From: Tetranychus cinnabarinus
Taxonomy: Eukaryota > Arthropoda > Arachnida > Trombidiformes > Tetranychidae
NCBI GenBank assembly: GCA_022266195.1
Contig: WHVY01000002.1
Coordinates: forward strand, 3,735,001-3,799,000
DNA: 64,000 bases
Direction: 5' to 3'
Part shown: positions 11,984 to 24,248 of the stretch, in pieces
Layout of the letters: every line of letters begins with the position of its first letter
Position numbering within the stretch: position 1 is the first letter of the stretch
Position numbers and translations under genes: made by a program
The notes under the pieces: model-generated
The model's database searches: none
The model's input: the letters and a program-made list of their open reading frames with translations, nothing else
What the model was told of the DNA's origin: nothing

Positions 11984-14826
11984 TTACAAGATAATCTCAT
12001 TTATATTGAACAGGAATCGAACTGTAGGTCGACCATGAGCACAGATCCAAGGATTTTTTAATTTTGTAAGATTATTCAGAACATTTCGCATTCTTTTATG
12101 GTCAAGGGGATCATTGATCATAATCGATTTACGGCACGCTCTAGATGCAATCATTCGCACCATTTTTTCTGGTTTATAGTTGTAACAATCGCTTCCAGTT
12201 TCTTCCATCCTTGACAATATTTCTTCGATTTCTGTTTTACCAAAAACAGCATCTTGGCTTGTAGGGACAGAAATCAGAACGGCTTTCGATCCAGGAGGAG
12301 CATTATCGTTCATCACAATTTTAAAAGACAACCTTTCAAATGTATTTAAATTATTTGCAACTATTGATTCTTGGTAACACGTCAATCCCAGAGGAATCGG
12401 GTTAACCAGGCGTTGAGATTCAAAACTTGTATTTTCTAATAAATCTTCAAAATTATAACGTTCATCACTTGCATGTTGATCAATTATAAAGACATCATCA
12501 TCTAATTTTCCAATGATGAATGCTTTATTGAATTGTCCAATGATGTCCAAGGCACTGAAAGCTTCCTTCCTCATCTGTCGCTTCAACTCATCTTCCGCTT
12601 GAGATTGATCCGAGCAATCAGTTAACTTTGTGAAAAAAACTGAACTCTTGGCAACTGGTGGAGCGTTTACTTTACCGTAGTAAGCTGCAAGTTTCTCTTC
12701 AGAAATTTCTGTACAGAATATTACTCTTTTTTTATCAATCATAATCATTGGAGTGTCGGTAATAATTTTCTTTGATTGACTTTTCCGGTCCTTTGCATTT
12801 AGTCTTTGATCACTAACAACTTCTAACGACGATGATGTTGATTCTGGTGCTGTTAGATCAACTGAAATGACATCTTTAGGAATTTGACTGCAATCAGGAA
12901 TCGGAGGAAGTGCCATAACATTATTACCATTAGCAGATGGAGATGATGTCATAGGTGTGGAAGTAGGATTTTGATTATCTGTAGATGTTTCTAAAGATAC
13001 TGAATTGAGGTTATTAGTTTTATTTAGATCATCAGATGATCGATTTTTGGGTAATGTAGAGAACATATCTTTGATAGACATTTGATCTGACTTATTGTTT
13101 TGGTCTTTTCTTCTGTTTTTGCTAAAAGCGAATTTCGATAAACTCCTCAGCCCAGAACTATTCATTGTTTTATTCGATCTGGATTCTTTTTCAAACTCTG
13201 AAACATATCTGGGTCGGTCTTTAGATGCACATGGGATGAGAGGTTCTCTTTGTCTAGTTTGGTTTGTTTGATTCTCCTCATCATCCTTTTCAGATTCATT
13301 AAGTATATTTCGGACAGGATTGAAAACACCAACCTCAGACGGAGTTTCCTCAAATGAATTCATTTCATCGGACTGCAAATTACCTAAGTTCTGAGTGTGC
13401 AAGTCTAAGCTAGTATTTGAAGGTCGCAAAGGAGTACCACCTTGGTTTTGATTTTGATTTTGTTTGCTGATTGGTGAGTGTCGCATGTAGGAATCAGCTG
13501 GTGAGCTACATCTGAGTGAAGTTGTGTGGACAAATGAGTTTAAAGAGCGAAGTTCATCTGCATCTAATTCAGGTAAATCATCATCATCCTCCAAAGGTCT
13601 TTTATTTGAGGAACTGGGTATTGAAGGGCATAGACTAACCACTGTTTGAGAACTTGGTAGAGCTGAAGGTTTAACAGAATCCAGGCAAACTGTATTTGTT
13701 TCAAACATAGTTAATAAAGATGATTTGAGAATGGCGAATAAAAGATTCTCATTTGGCAACGAAAATGTTCTCTTATCTGGATGTACACTGAAGTCAATTT
13801 CATGTTTACCCAAATCTACAAATAACAACACAAATGGGTTTATTGTCTGGTTGATCTCTTTATAAACCGATAGTATAAATTTTTCAAGCGGTTGATAATT
13901 GGCTGGGCGACGATTCATGAAAAAGTACACCTTCTTCAATTTGCTAGGTCCTTTATCTCCATGAGAAACATAACCAGAAATCGAAATCTCTTTTTCATCT
14001 TCTTTATATGAACTATTCAGTTTATATTCAGAAGCAACTGCATCTCTAATGGGACACTGGACAAATGTTTGAATTGTTTTCATCTGTTTACAACCAAGTA
14101 ATTGAATAATATTATCCTTAATGGATTTTGGTTCGATATTAAGAACTTCATTTTTGCGTCCATTTATATAATTAGTAACTAGCAGTCGAAGATTTGTAAA
14201 CCCAAGTGCATATGGGTAGATGAATTGCATCATGTTATTAAATTGTTTCATATAAGTAGTTTCAAATTCTTTCCTTCGAACTGGATAGCTGTAGAAAAGA
14301 TTTTTGATTCGCACAGTAGTTCCGACTGGTCTTGCTGTTGGTTTGACTGCGATGAGTTCCCCAAAGTTATTGAAACTCAGTTCACTGGCTACTTCTTTCG
14401 ATTCATGTCTAGTTATAATTGATAATTCGGACAATTCAGCAATGGATGCTAAGGCTTCACCTCTGTCAAAATAAAGACAAAATGAAAAAGGTTGAATGAG
14501 CTGAAAAAAGCAAAAAGTAACTCTTACCTGAAACCAAATGTTTTAACAGATCCCAAATCACGGTAATGCTTAAGTTTAGAGGTGTAATGAGGCAGGGCAA
14601 GTGAAGGGAAATCATCTTCTTGAATACCACAGCCATCATCAGACAATTCAATCAATTGCTTACCATATTCAACGAATCTCAATTCAATGTAGGTAGCATG
14701 AGCATCAAGCGAATTTTCAATCAATTCCTTGACGACATTAGCAAGACTAGGAATTACCTTACCAGCAGATATTTTACCAATTGTTTCACGATCCAAATAC
14801 TTGATGGCACATGGTGAAGTCGCCAT
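11984..14826 (-). CDS. PMS2: PMS2 mismatch-repair endonuclease
   Basis: PMS2 pairs with MLH1 as MutLalpha and nicks DNA during mismatch repair in the nucleus. Two coding exons, 14826-14528 and 14462-11984, give 926 codons (925 aa), close to the usual length. The N-terminal GHKL ATPase shows ELIENSLDA (about residue 34), SDDGCGI and KTFGFRGEALASIAE, the last restored exactly across the 65 bp intron. The C-terminal endonuclease is intact: DQHASDERYNFE (about residue 761) fits DQHAx2Ex4E, with ACRKSIMI and CAHGRP completing the metal site. The linker is Ser/Asn-rich and poorly conserved, as is usual. Nothing suggests inactivation. A damaged copy lies at 19507-21195. Confidence 0.95.
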
Positions 14827-14830
14827 TCCA

Positions 14831-15998
14831 CAAGATTGATATTATTCATTCGTTTCACAGCTGAAAAAAATAATAAACTTTTAAAAGCCAAAATTGTGTT
14901 TGTTATGATAAGAACAGTTGACTGGAATTGCCGCATTTTTCAGCTGTCACAGTCGCCATCTATGCATTATAAAATTTAAAATTCGATGTCAAGACCTTAA
15001 TACGAGAACCTCACTTAAAATTATAATACTCAATTGCTTCAATTGAAACTAAATCATCAAACTAATAACCACAATTTTATCTCCTCCTTCTTATTAATAC
15101 AATCGTTTTACAATTCTCATACAAAAAAGTAGACTTGTTATACCTTTTCATTTCAAACCAAATCTTGGTGAACACTTTCACTCAATTTGTTTCACTTGTG
15201 TTTTATTTTCAACAATTTAACCCTCTAATCAACTGAATTTTTTTCACCTACAAACTTCTTGAATTTTTAGCTTTTTCAGCGTCATCTTGCCCTCCCTTCA
15301 ATCTAACCACATTGTAATCTCTCCATTGATAAAAAATATAATTGGAATGAAAGTTTTATTTTTTGTATTAATATATTTTGGTAAATAATTAAAGGGTTAT
15401 CATGTTTCGTTTTTTTCTGTATCAATTATAAACATTTAAACAAATCAGTCTTTGTTTACATAAAAGCATATCTTAATTGTTGAGTTTTTGATCAGCATTG
15501 GAACGAGAAGTAAAAGGTTGATGACATAATTGATTTGATTACAAATGAGGAAATAAACTAAAATGTCTATCCATAAAAGATTTCTGTTCTCATCAATGGT
15601 AAAAGCGAGCAAAAAACTATTATTTAACATTTTCTCCGAGATTTTGGTTATCCAAGTTTAAATTTAATAATTTACTGTCTCAATTTGGAAGAGTGGTAAG
15701 TACAATTGAATTATGTATTCCGAAATTTGCCCGGACCATTTTGTTTGCGCAGTCCATCCAATACTTATTTCACTAGCATATAAAGATAATTATCTGGTAA
15801 TTAAAACCTTAAAAAGATCAAACTCACTAGGCGTGTTCATAGTTTTACTTTGCTCATTTTTTTCTCGGTGAATCTTGTTTCATCTGTAAGCTTTATAATT
15901 TCTCATGTCTAAATTAACTTGCAGAAAACCAGCAAATCTGTCCATTCCTCATTTTTACAATTAATCTGGTAATCTTTTATATAAATCGATGGGCATAA
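14831..15998. other. PMS2-arfaptin intergenic region
   Basis: This holds the PMS2 promoter side and the arfaptin 3' side. The PMS2-proximal part (to about 14990) is copied with the pseudogene. A second segment, about 15043-15246, recurs almost unchanged at 22641-22848. A small frame at 15445-15630 has no support. Confidence 0.55.
15043..15246. repeat. Duplicated non-coding segment, copy 1
   Basis: By eye, about 200 bp match 22641-22848 with roughly one single-base indel and a short end difference. Neither copy has coding sense. The match is much closer than that of the neighbouring PMS2 pseudogene to PMS2. Confidence 0.8.
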
Positions 15999-18538
15999 TC
16001 ATTTCTCGAGCCATGACTGAGGAGTTGCCTTAATACTGAACTGACGAAGAGTGGAATCCAACGTTGAAGCATTACCAGAGGCGTAGGCCGTAAAGGCATT
16101 ATGGAACAATATTAATTGTTTATGCATCACTTTAGCCTTGTTTTCATCCAAGAATTTTAATTTAATCAACACATCTTGCCGTAATCTTTCATATTTTGCT
16201 CGAGCAGCAATCAGTTTTTCCGTGTTAGCAGCAGCAGCTTGAGCGGGCAAAAGGTTTGCCACACTATTTCGTTCAGCGTCATATTCTAATCTTGCTTGTT
16301 CAAATTGCCTTATGGTAACTATGGTATCATCAATAGTTTTATTGACTAGGGTGGAAAGGTTAGAACAAAAAAAGCGAAGAGCCAAGACGAGCTTTTCACC
16401 ATTCTTAGCAACCAAGCGTAACATCTCTGCATTTTGTCGGAAATCTGCTGACAAGTTCAAGACGGGTGATGAATTATTGACATCTTCTCCCCCTGCTCCT
16501 GTACCTACATTGCCACTTGCGTTTGATGCACTAGCACTTGTGGATGATGATGATGATGATGTTATTTTTGCGTCTCCTTTAGGTTCTTTCAATGATAAAT
16601 CACTCAGTGATTCATAAAGTAATATCTGTTGTTGGACTAGGGAAGAATACATTGAAGACATGTCTCTGGCGATCCTTAAAATATGAGAATATTTTCTCTG
16701 AGTTTCTCTTAATTTATCAATTTCACTTTCCAATCCAGAATCAATCGTTCGTTGGCATTTTCCTAATTTTTCGTTAACCAGTTGTTTAGTACACTTAAAC
16801 GTTGTTATTGACCATTCCTTTATAGCCTCTATTGGAAAAGAAAGAAAAAATAAAATTAATTTTAAATGAATGAAGTCAATTAAAGGCAGTCATGCTAAAA
16901 AGAGTCTCATTCTTGTGCAGTTGATTGAAAATGCTTATAATACAGAATTTCTAATAATATTCACCCAATTCAGCATTTAAATGATGATCAAAATTCAATC
17001 GGAAAGCTGTCTCTGTTAAAATTAATCTTTGTTGCCAAATCTTCGCTAAAGATCATGAAAGATTGATGTTAAAGGTTAATAAGTGAAGCAAATAAATAGT
17101 AGAGCAATGAAAACTTAAATGATGATCGAATGTTCAAATGTTTAGTACACTGATCGATTAGGAAGAACTGAAAAAGGATTAGAAGTAACTAATATTGCTT
17201 TTTTCTTGAATTGTATACTGTAACAACTTGAACGAGATAATTTGTATGAGAGAGAAGGATTGATATTTGAAAAAAGTGAAGCTTCTGTTGACATTTAAAA
17301 CAAGTTTGAATTTGAGTCCAAAATATCTGAAATGTAACAAAAAATGTTGTCTAAAGCAGTCATTTTCGGTCGGTACTTTAGGTACTTAGTAATGCCAGTT
17401 CAACTGAGGTTGTGAAACCGAGCGAAAAAGTTAATTTAAAATAAAACATTTAGCAACAACAGTAACAACATTTGCAAAGGAGGTTTTTTATGATTTGAAT
17501 GATTTCTTCATTCACTATTGTCTTGGTAAATCAACTTAAGGTCTGAATAAAAAATACTAAGGATAGTCTCATCAACAAAAATGTAATCAAATAAGCAGCT
17601 TGCAGGATATAATGTTTGAGACAGCGAGTGGAAAACGAGAATGCCAGTTTGCGGAAATAGATATAACTTGCAGAATGAGCTAATGGTTTGATTATCAGCA
17701 AATTTCACATCCAGTTTATGCAAAATCGAACCGTATAATCTAAGTAGTTGACTCGAAAAGGAAATAGCCATGAATTAAAAAGGAAACCTTTTAAACCAAA
17801 AACGTATAGCTGATAAATAAGAAAGTTTACAGACACAAAAGAAAAGATTTAAAGCCATAAATACGTCAAAATAATCAGACTGATGACTTACGATTTACAG
17901 CTACCTAACAAAGAGTTTATCACCAGATCATAATTACTAAGCAACATGATAATGTGAACAAGATAGCTATCCATAGGATGCAAATAAAGCAAGCGTGAAT
18001 ATCAGCAATAGAAATACACTTTTAGGATAATAGAGTAAACAAATGGTGGAAAAATGGAGAAATGGCCCGATTATTTTAGTCACCTAACTGATAGATTCCT
18101 CAACCAAAATTTGAATACAATCAGTATCATAAATTTGTAGGATGGAAATGATGAACAGCTTTGAACGGATTGAATGATGACGATGGATATAGAGACAGCA
18201 TGACAACCAAAGTTAAAAGATGCAAAATCATTAATACCTATTGGAGTACTTTTAGGTGTTAAGCCGGCTGGATAGCTGCTAGGTGAAACTCTTCCATCGT
18301 TTTCACAGTCAACACCATTTTTAGATGAATAAGATGAGGTCATTGAGGGTAATCCAGGAGGGCCAAATGGTGATGAGACAGGCAATGTTGCTGGACGAGA
18401 AGAAATATTGTTATCCTTACTGGTAACAACAACATCAGTTACATTATTTTGCTCCTCTATTGAGATCTCCGTCATTTCAGGACTTGAAGGGATGGAATAA
18501 TGAAGTGGATTAACGGTACCAAAATTGCCGGAGGACAT
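15999..18538 (-). CDS. ARFIP: Arfaptin (AH/BAR-domain protein)
   Basis: Arfaptins are crescent-shaped AH-domain dimers that bind Arl1, Rac and Arf GTPases and PI4P at the trans-Golgi. Two coding exons, 18538-18238 and 16828-15999, give 377 codons (376 aa). The split codon joins as PIEAIKEW, followed by FKCTKQLVNEKLG, matching the arfaptin start of the AH domain. Later blocks are RETQRKYSHIL, FEQARLEYDAER, DVLIKLKFLDENKAKVMHK and the terminal SWLEK. The first exon is a disordered Ser/Pro-rich leader. A stretch of about 35 residues (near 180-215) rich in Ser, Ala and Gly interrupts the AH domain, partly coded by a TCA repeat near 16538-16562. The intron is 1,409 bp. Whether it is ARFIP1- or ARFIP2-like cannot be decided. 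Confidence 0.93.
16829..18237 (-). other. Arfaptin intron
   Basis: 1.4 kb between coding exons. The frame at 17508-17771 (-) has no recognisable motif. No repeat or RNA gene is seen. Confidence 0.6.
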
Positions 18539-19506
18539 GTCGAGTCAATTAAAACAAAGAAGTTGAATTGAAATCACAAAAAAAGGCGAATAGAGAGAAA
18601 AGATGTCAACAATTTTTGATGAGTTTAGGTTACTGGTTGCCTGGGTTAGGTTTCTTGGTTGATTGCATACAATGATAAATATTAGTTACTTTAATCCAAA
18701 GAAAATCAAATCGTTAGATAAAATATACCATTGATTTAATTAACAATCACAGTGACAAATTACTGATCAATCTTTAATTGCTCAGGGCTGTAACATGCTT
18801 TTCTTCCGCCCTTCACAAAATCAGTTGACAAATCATTTACAAGCCTCTCTTTCTCTCTCTTTCTCCTGCTCTCTTTCTCTCCCACTCTCTTTCTATCTCT
18901 CTTTTCAGTCGCTATTCTTTGTTTTTTTTTCTTGGTTACGCGGATTTTTTACTTCAATTCAGAAACAAAATGTTGGTAGAAAATTTTATTCAATTATCAT
19001 TAATTTCTTTATTCATAAACAAACGTTTTAAGACATATTGCATCAAAGGGTTTTATGATTTGATTGAATTTTGTTGCTTTTCCATAAACTTGTTCCACAT
19101 GCTAATATTAAAGTTCAAGCAGTGAATATCTTTCTCGAAGTCTAGATATGCAAATTAATAGACGTTAAAATCCCGATAAAATATAAGTCGAGAAGGCACT
19201 TAGGTCAAGTTTTAAAAGATTAAACGTTTTCAAATTCATCATGGCCAGCTAGATTGAATTTGTTGATTTCATCATTGTATTAAATTGACTAGCGATTAGA
19301 CTGAAGAGCGATTCGTGCGACCGTCTCATGTGGTTTAAATAATCAGTAAATTTTTGTTATTTTAATTAAAACTAGTCCATTCAATTTAAAAATGTGTTAT
19401 GTTAAATAGAATTGAGCCGAAATATTTAGCAGCATAAAACCATTGTGGCAACTATTTACGATTTAAAATAGCACCAACGAAGTACTAAACTACGTAACAT
19501 CATGTG
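18539..19506. other. Arfaptin upstream region with CT-rich tract
   Basis: Probable arfaptin promoter. A pyrimidine-rich, imperfect CTCTTT tract lies at about 18847-18912. The rest is plain AT-rich sequence up to the start of the PMS2 pseudogene. Confidence 0.5.
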
Positions 19507-21195
19507 ATGTAACATTTCTTAATTTAAAATTTTTTTATAGTGGATTAAAGTCTTGAATGATTACAAGATAATCTCATTTATATTGAACAGGAATCGAACT
19601 GTAGGTCGACCATGAGCACATGAGGATTTTTTAATTTTGTAAGATTATTCAGAACATTTCGCATTCTTTTATGGTCATAATCGATTTACGGAATGCTATA
19701 GATGCAATCGTTCGCACCATTATTCTGGTTTATAGTTGCAACAATCGCTTCCAGTTTCTTCCATTCTTGACAATATTTCTTCGATTTCTGTTTTACCAAA
19801 AACAGCATCTTGGCTTGTAGGGACAGAAATCAGAACAGCTTTCGATCCAGGAGGAGCATTTTCATTCATCTTTGAAAGACAACCAGTCTTTGGCATTTAG
19901 TCGTTGACCAAAAACAACTTCTAACTACGATGATGTTGAATCTGGCGCTGTTAGATCAACTGATATGACACCTTGATGAATTTGACTGCAACCGGGAATT
20001 GAAGAAAGTGCATAACATTATTTCCATTAGTAGATGGAAATTATGTCTTAGGCGTGGAAGTGAGATTTTGGATTATCAATAGAGATTGCTAAAGATATGC
20101 AGATCATCAGATGATCGATTTTTGGGTAATGTAGAGAACATATCTTTGATAGACATTTGATCTGACTTATTGTTTTGGTCTTTTCTTCTGTTTTTGCTAA
20201 AAGCGAATTTCGATAAACTCCTGAGCCCAGAACTATTCATTGTTTTATTCGATTTGGTTTCTTTTTCAAACTCTGAAACATATCTGGGTCGGTCTTTAGA
20301 TGCAAATGCAATGAACGATTCTCTTTGTCTAGTTTGGTTTGATTGATTCTCCTCATCATCCTTCTCAGATTTTTGAATGGTGAGTGTCACATGTAGTAAT
20401 CAGCTGGTTAGCTACATCTTGGAGAAATAGTGTGGACAAATGAGTTGTAAGAACGAAGTGTATCTGCTTTTCATTTGGGAAATCATCATCATCCTTCAGA
20501 GGTCTTTTATTTGAGTAAGTGGATATTGAAGGTTTTAGACTGATTGAGTGTTTGGTAGAGCTAAAGGTTTAACAGAATCCTGTAGGATTCTGTCAGCAAG
20601 ATCAGACTATGTATTTTTCAAACATTTGAATTGCCATGGGTATGTTTGAGTATGGCTTGACTGCTGTGAATTCCCAAAAGTTATTGGCTACTTTGATTAA
20701 TGTCTGGTTATAATTGATAATTCGTACAACTCAGCAATGGATGTTAAGGCTTCGCCCTGTCAAAATAGAGACAAAATGAGAACGATTGAATGAGCGGAAA
20801 AATGAAAAATAATTCTTACCTAAAACCAAATGTTTCAACAGGTCTCAAACCATTAATTATAATCATAAATTCTCAAATGCTTAAGCTTTCAATGTAGTAT
20901 GAGCATCAAGATAATTTTCAATCAATTCCTTGACATTAGCAAGACTAGGAATTACTTTACCAGCAGATATATATTATACAGATATTGTTTCACGATCCAG
21001 ATATTTGATGGCACATGAAGAAGTCGTCATTTCACAAGATTGATATTGTTCATCAGTTTCACAGCTGAAAAAAAATAAATTTTTAAAAACCAAAATTGTG
21101 TTTGTTTTGATAATAACAGTTGACTGGAATTGCCGCAATTTTCAGCTGTCACAGTCGCCATCTATGCATTATAAAATGTAAAATTGAATGTTAGG
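19507..21195 (-). pseudogene. Truncated PMS2 pseudogene (segmental copy)
   Basis: This matches 11932-14990 in order and orientation but is about 1.3 kb shorter. Blocks by eye: 19507-19885 (PMS2 C-terminus and 3' flank), 19886-20390 (linker), 20381-20640, 20645-20775 (start of exon 2), then the intron, parts of exon 1 and the 5' flank to 21195. Deleted pieces include the DQHA endonuclease motif, most of the ATPase core with DDGCGI, and parts of the linker. Small frameshifts are frequent. Because the intron and both flanks are present, it arose by DNA duplication, not from mRNA. The longest surviving frame, 20076-20390, is only a linker fragment. It is not a working gene. Confidence 0.92.
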
Positions 21196-22640
21196 ATCCT
21201 AATACAAAACTCAATTGAATTTGTCAATTTTGTTTATCAATTCAATTTAAAAAGGTCTGCAAATGAAAGCTACTGAATTTGAGTATTCTATTTGCAACAA
21301 GTGAGTGTTTGACTCAAAGAATTAACTTTCACTGACCAGTACTCAGCTTAATCATCTCATGCGTCACACATAATTCATAATGGCGCTAGAACTGAATCAA
21401 ATTGTAATCATTTTAAAGTTAAATAATGCAAATTCTGCAAATTTTGTATGTTTTTTGATTTCAAGCTGAATCATTGTTGGAATGGTATATGAATAATGTA
21501 AGCTCAATACAGAGTAAGGCTCAAAGAGTTGAATGAACGTGTTTTATCTCTTGAACTGATCAATTTGAGAATGGCGGAAAGACTGATGAAAGATTGGAAA
21601 CAAAAGGAAATCTTTGATTGGAATTGAAATGAATCCATAAGAGGCCCATGAGAGGCCCTTAAAATTGGGAATGAATCAATAAATCCATTGAAAATATTAG
21701 AATAAAAAGACAAAATAAAACGTTCTATTTTTACAAATTAGGTTGACAATTTATCAAACAAACGATCACTAATATCAATAGATGTGATTCAACTTGGAGC
21801 GGAAGTTTTTTATATCATGCAAGAAAATCAAATATTAAATATCAAATATTGAGATTACATAAAAAAGGAAACTTTAAAAGTGAATATTTTATATAAATTG
21901 GTGAAAAAATAATGAATATTGAAAAGTTAAAAGTGGATTGAGGTGGATGTCAGGAAAAGCTCAAGACATAAACCAGAAAAATAAAGAAAGTTTACATTAT
22001 AATTGGTGTTAACACCCAAAATTACGATGAACCCCATCTGAATCATGAGTTGTGTTGATATATTACTGGATATACAAATAGGAATGAAAACAATCTGCCA
22101 ATCATGTTGGATTAACTGAATGGCCTGATTCTGAATCGTGATTTATTCAACAATCAAACTTCAATCAACACACAAGAAGCACCAAAATATCCAATCAACT
22201 CTGTCTAGTTAACTCATTACCATTGGCCATTGATTGCCCTTTACTCTAGATATTAGCAAATGAATATAATTCTGGTCATTTACCAGAATATCAATATTTT
22301 TGGATTAATTGTTTGATTGTTTGGTTGGGTTGGTTTAATAATTAACTTTTCTGGGTGAGGTTCAGGTTAGGATCAATAACAAACTATTAATCTTCATCAA
22401 TCAGATGAATTGTGAAAATTTAAGTCTACCAACAGTCAATTTTACAATCACAATTTAATTGTATTTCTTCATTTGAATCATTTTTTCATGGATTAAATGG
22501 TGATTTTTAAATTATTTAAATATTATTTGATTTTTGAATAAACTTTCACAATATTTGCAACCATTTTGATTGCTTTTATCATTCAACTTTTTCAGCAAAT
22601 CTCTTCCTTTTCAATGATACCTGCTAATCATTTTTGATTT
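21196..22640. other. Sequence between the two duplicated segments
   Basis: About 1.4 kb with no counterpart between PMS2 and the 15043 segment, where only about 50 bp separate the matching points. The frame at 21504-21713 (-) has no motif. It could be an insertion in this copy, or the two segments could be independent duplications. Confidence 0.5.
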
Positions 22641-22848
22641 GCTTCAATTGAAACTAAATCATCAAACTAATAACCACATTTTAATCTCCTCCTTCTTATT
22701 AATACAATCGTTTTACAATTCTCATACAAAAAAGTAGACTTGTTATACCTTTTCATTTCAAACCAAATCTTGGTGAACACTTTCACTCAATTTGTTTCAC
22801 TTGTGTTTTATTTTCAACAATTTAACCCTCTAATCAACTGAATTTTTC
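22641..22848. repeat. Duplicated non-coding segment, copy 2
   Basis: Nearly identical to 15043-15246, same orientation. See that entry. Confidence 0.8.
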
Positions 22849-23530
22849 ACCGAACTCCAGTTAACCATCAACTTGATCACATTATAAGGATAGCTCATCT
22901 TGGTCCAATGAAACAAACGTAAATGTAATGTCTTAAAAACCGTGAATTGTCAAATAACCCAATCGTTACCATCATTATAAAAGTGTTAATCAATTAAAGC
23001 TGAAAGATATAATTAAGAAACTTCAACAGTTAATTGAAGTCGCTAAAATAGTGCTTGAAATTGAACTTGAATTGTCATCTTCACTTAACTGGCTTCAAAT
23101 GGTTACCAAAGTTGGTTAATAGACACCAAATGATTACAATTTTAACAAGAATGACCAGATTCTTTTAAAATCCAGATTACCAGTTTACCAGTTTCGTTTA
23201 CCCGATTTATCTATTCTTTGTCTCCCACGATTACTAACTGGTCAACCAGACTTCCCGTGTTAACCTTGAAGGTGAAAAGATAAGAGATTTAAAAAAAGAG
23301 AAAGATTGTCCTCTTTGTCTTTTGTCTTCTTCTCCTTTCAAGGCTTTTTCTTCTGTTTATTTTTCTTTTCTTTTCTTCTCTTATCTTGAACTTTTTCTCA
23401 TTTTGACCATTGTTTCCAACCAGCCTTTGCATTCAAACAAAGACGAGATCCAACATTTTCTCTTCTTTCTTCAACAAGTAAATCTTCTTTCTCTCTCTCA
23501 GTGCCTTCTAGTTCAATCTTTACTAAAAGC
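22849..23530. other. Upstream region of the membrane-protein gene
   Basis: AT-rich and pyrimidine-rich leader before the ATG at 23531. The frame at 23322-23573 only overlaps the leader. No clear TATA box could be assigned. Confidence 0.4.
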
Positions 23531-24248
23531 ATGGCTTATTTTGGTACCAACAGATCTAACCGATCCTTCATAGCTGAGGTAAGTTTCTTGCTTTTTCTTG
23601 TTTCTTATTTGCTAATTATTTCAATTGATTCCACTTTAATGATCCTCTATTGTTTACCTGTTTTTGTTTATACATTTTCAGCATCATCCATGTCACCTTG
23701 CCCATCAATCACCCACTTCATCTGATTGTCATTATTGGGAAGCCAATGGAGCCATTAACGAAGCCTTTTCAGAGAGTAGTTTGAACTTATCCTCAAAAAT
23801 TCCGGCTTCCTCTTATTCACATCTCTATCCACAACAACAGCTACCTCAACAATCCCCATCTTTATTTTATGTTGATGATTCTTCAAATTGGATGGATAAA
23901 TCAAATAATTCTGTGATTGCTAATACTCAAGCTCAGCGTTATACTGAACACTGGCTCGATTTAGAGGATAGTTTGAATCCAGTCGATGGATACAGTAGAC
24001 GGTTTTACCAACCTCCATCTATAATATCAACAAATGGCCAAAAATCACATTGGTGTAGTTGTCGTAAAATTTGTATTTATTGTGTGCCTTTGATTGTTAC
24101 CCTCTCACTCTTTGGTCTCATTATGATCATTGCTACCATCATTTACCTTGAAACCTATGCTCGTCAAGTTGAGTATTCATCCAATGAATTTACTTCAGGA
24201 AGAAGACCATTTGATATGAGATCGTCAAACACTAATCTTATTGATTAA
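23531..24248 (+). CDS. Unrecognised single-pass membrane protein
   Basis: Two exons, 23531-23578 and 23682-24248, join in phase 0 for 204 aa. The donor is GAG|GTAAGT and the acceptor TTTTCAG. I do not recognise a family. The N-terminal 140 residues are polar, rich in Ser, Asn, Gln and His, without a signal peptide. A cysteine cluster (WCSCRKICIYC) leads into one strong membrane helix (PLIVTLSLFGLIMIIATIIY, near residues 155-175), then a short tail of about 30 residues. This suggests either a type II anchor or a C-terminal single-pass protein, with membrane-proximal cysteines that could be palmitoylated (inference). Confidence 0.65.

Noticed and set aside
18847..18912. CT-rich tract as a regulatory repeat
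   Set aside because: Imperfect low-complexity pyrimidine sequence without a repeated unit or other sign of function.
20076..20390. Possible short PMS2-like protein
   Set aside because: It is only the surviving linker part of the pseudogene, without ATPase or endonuclease residues.
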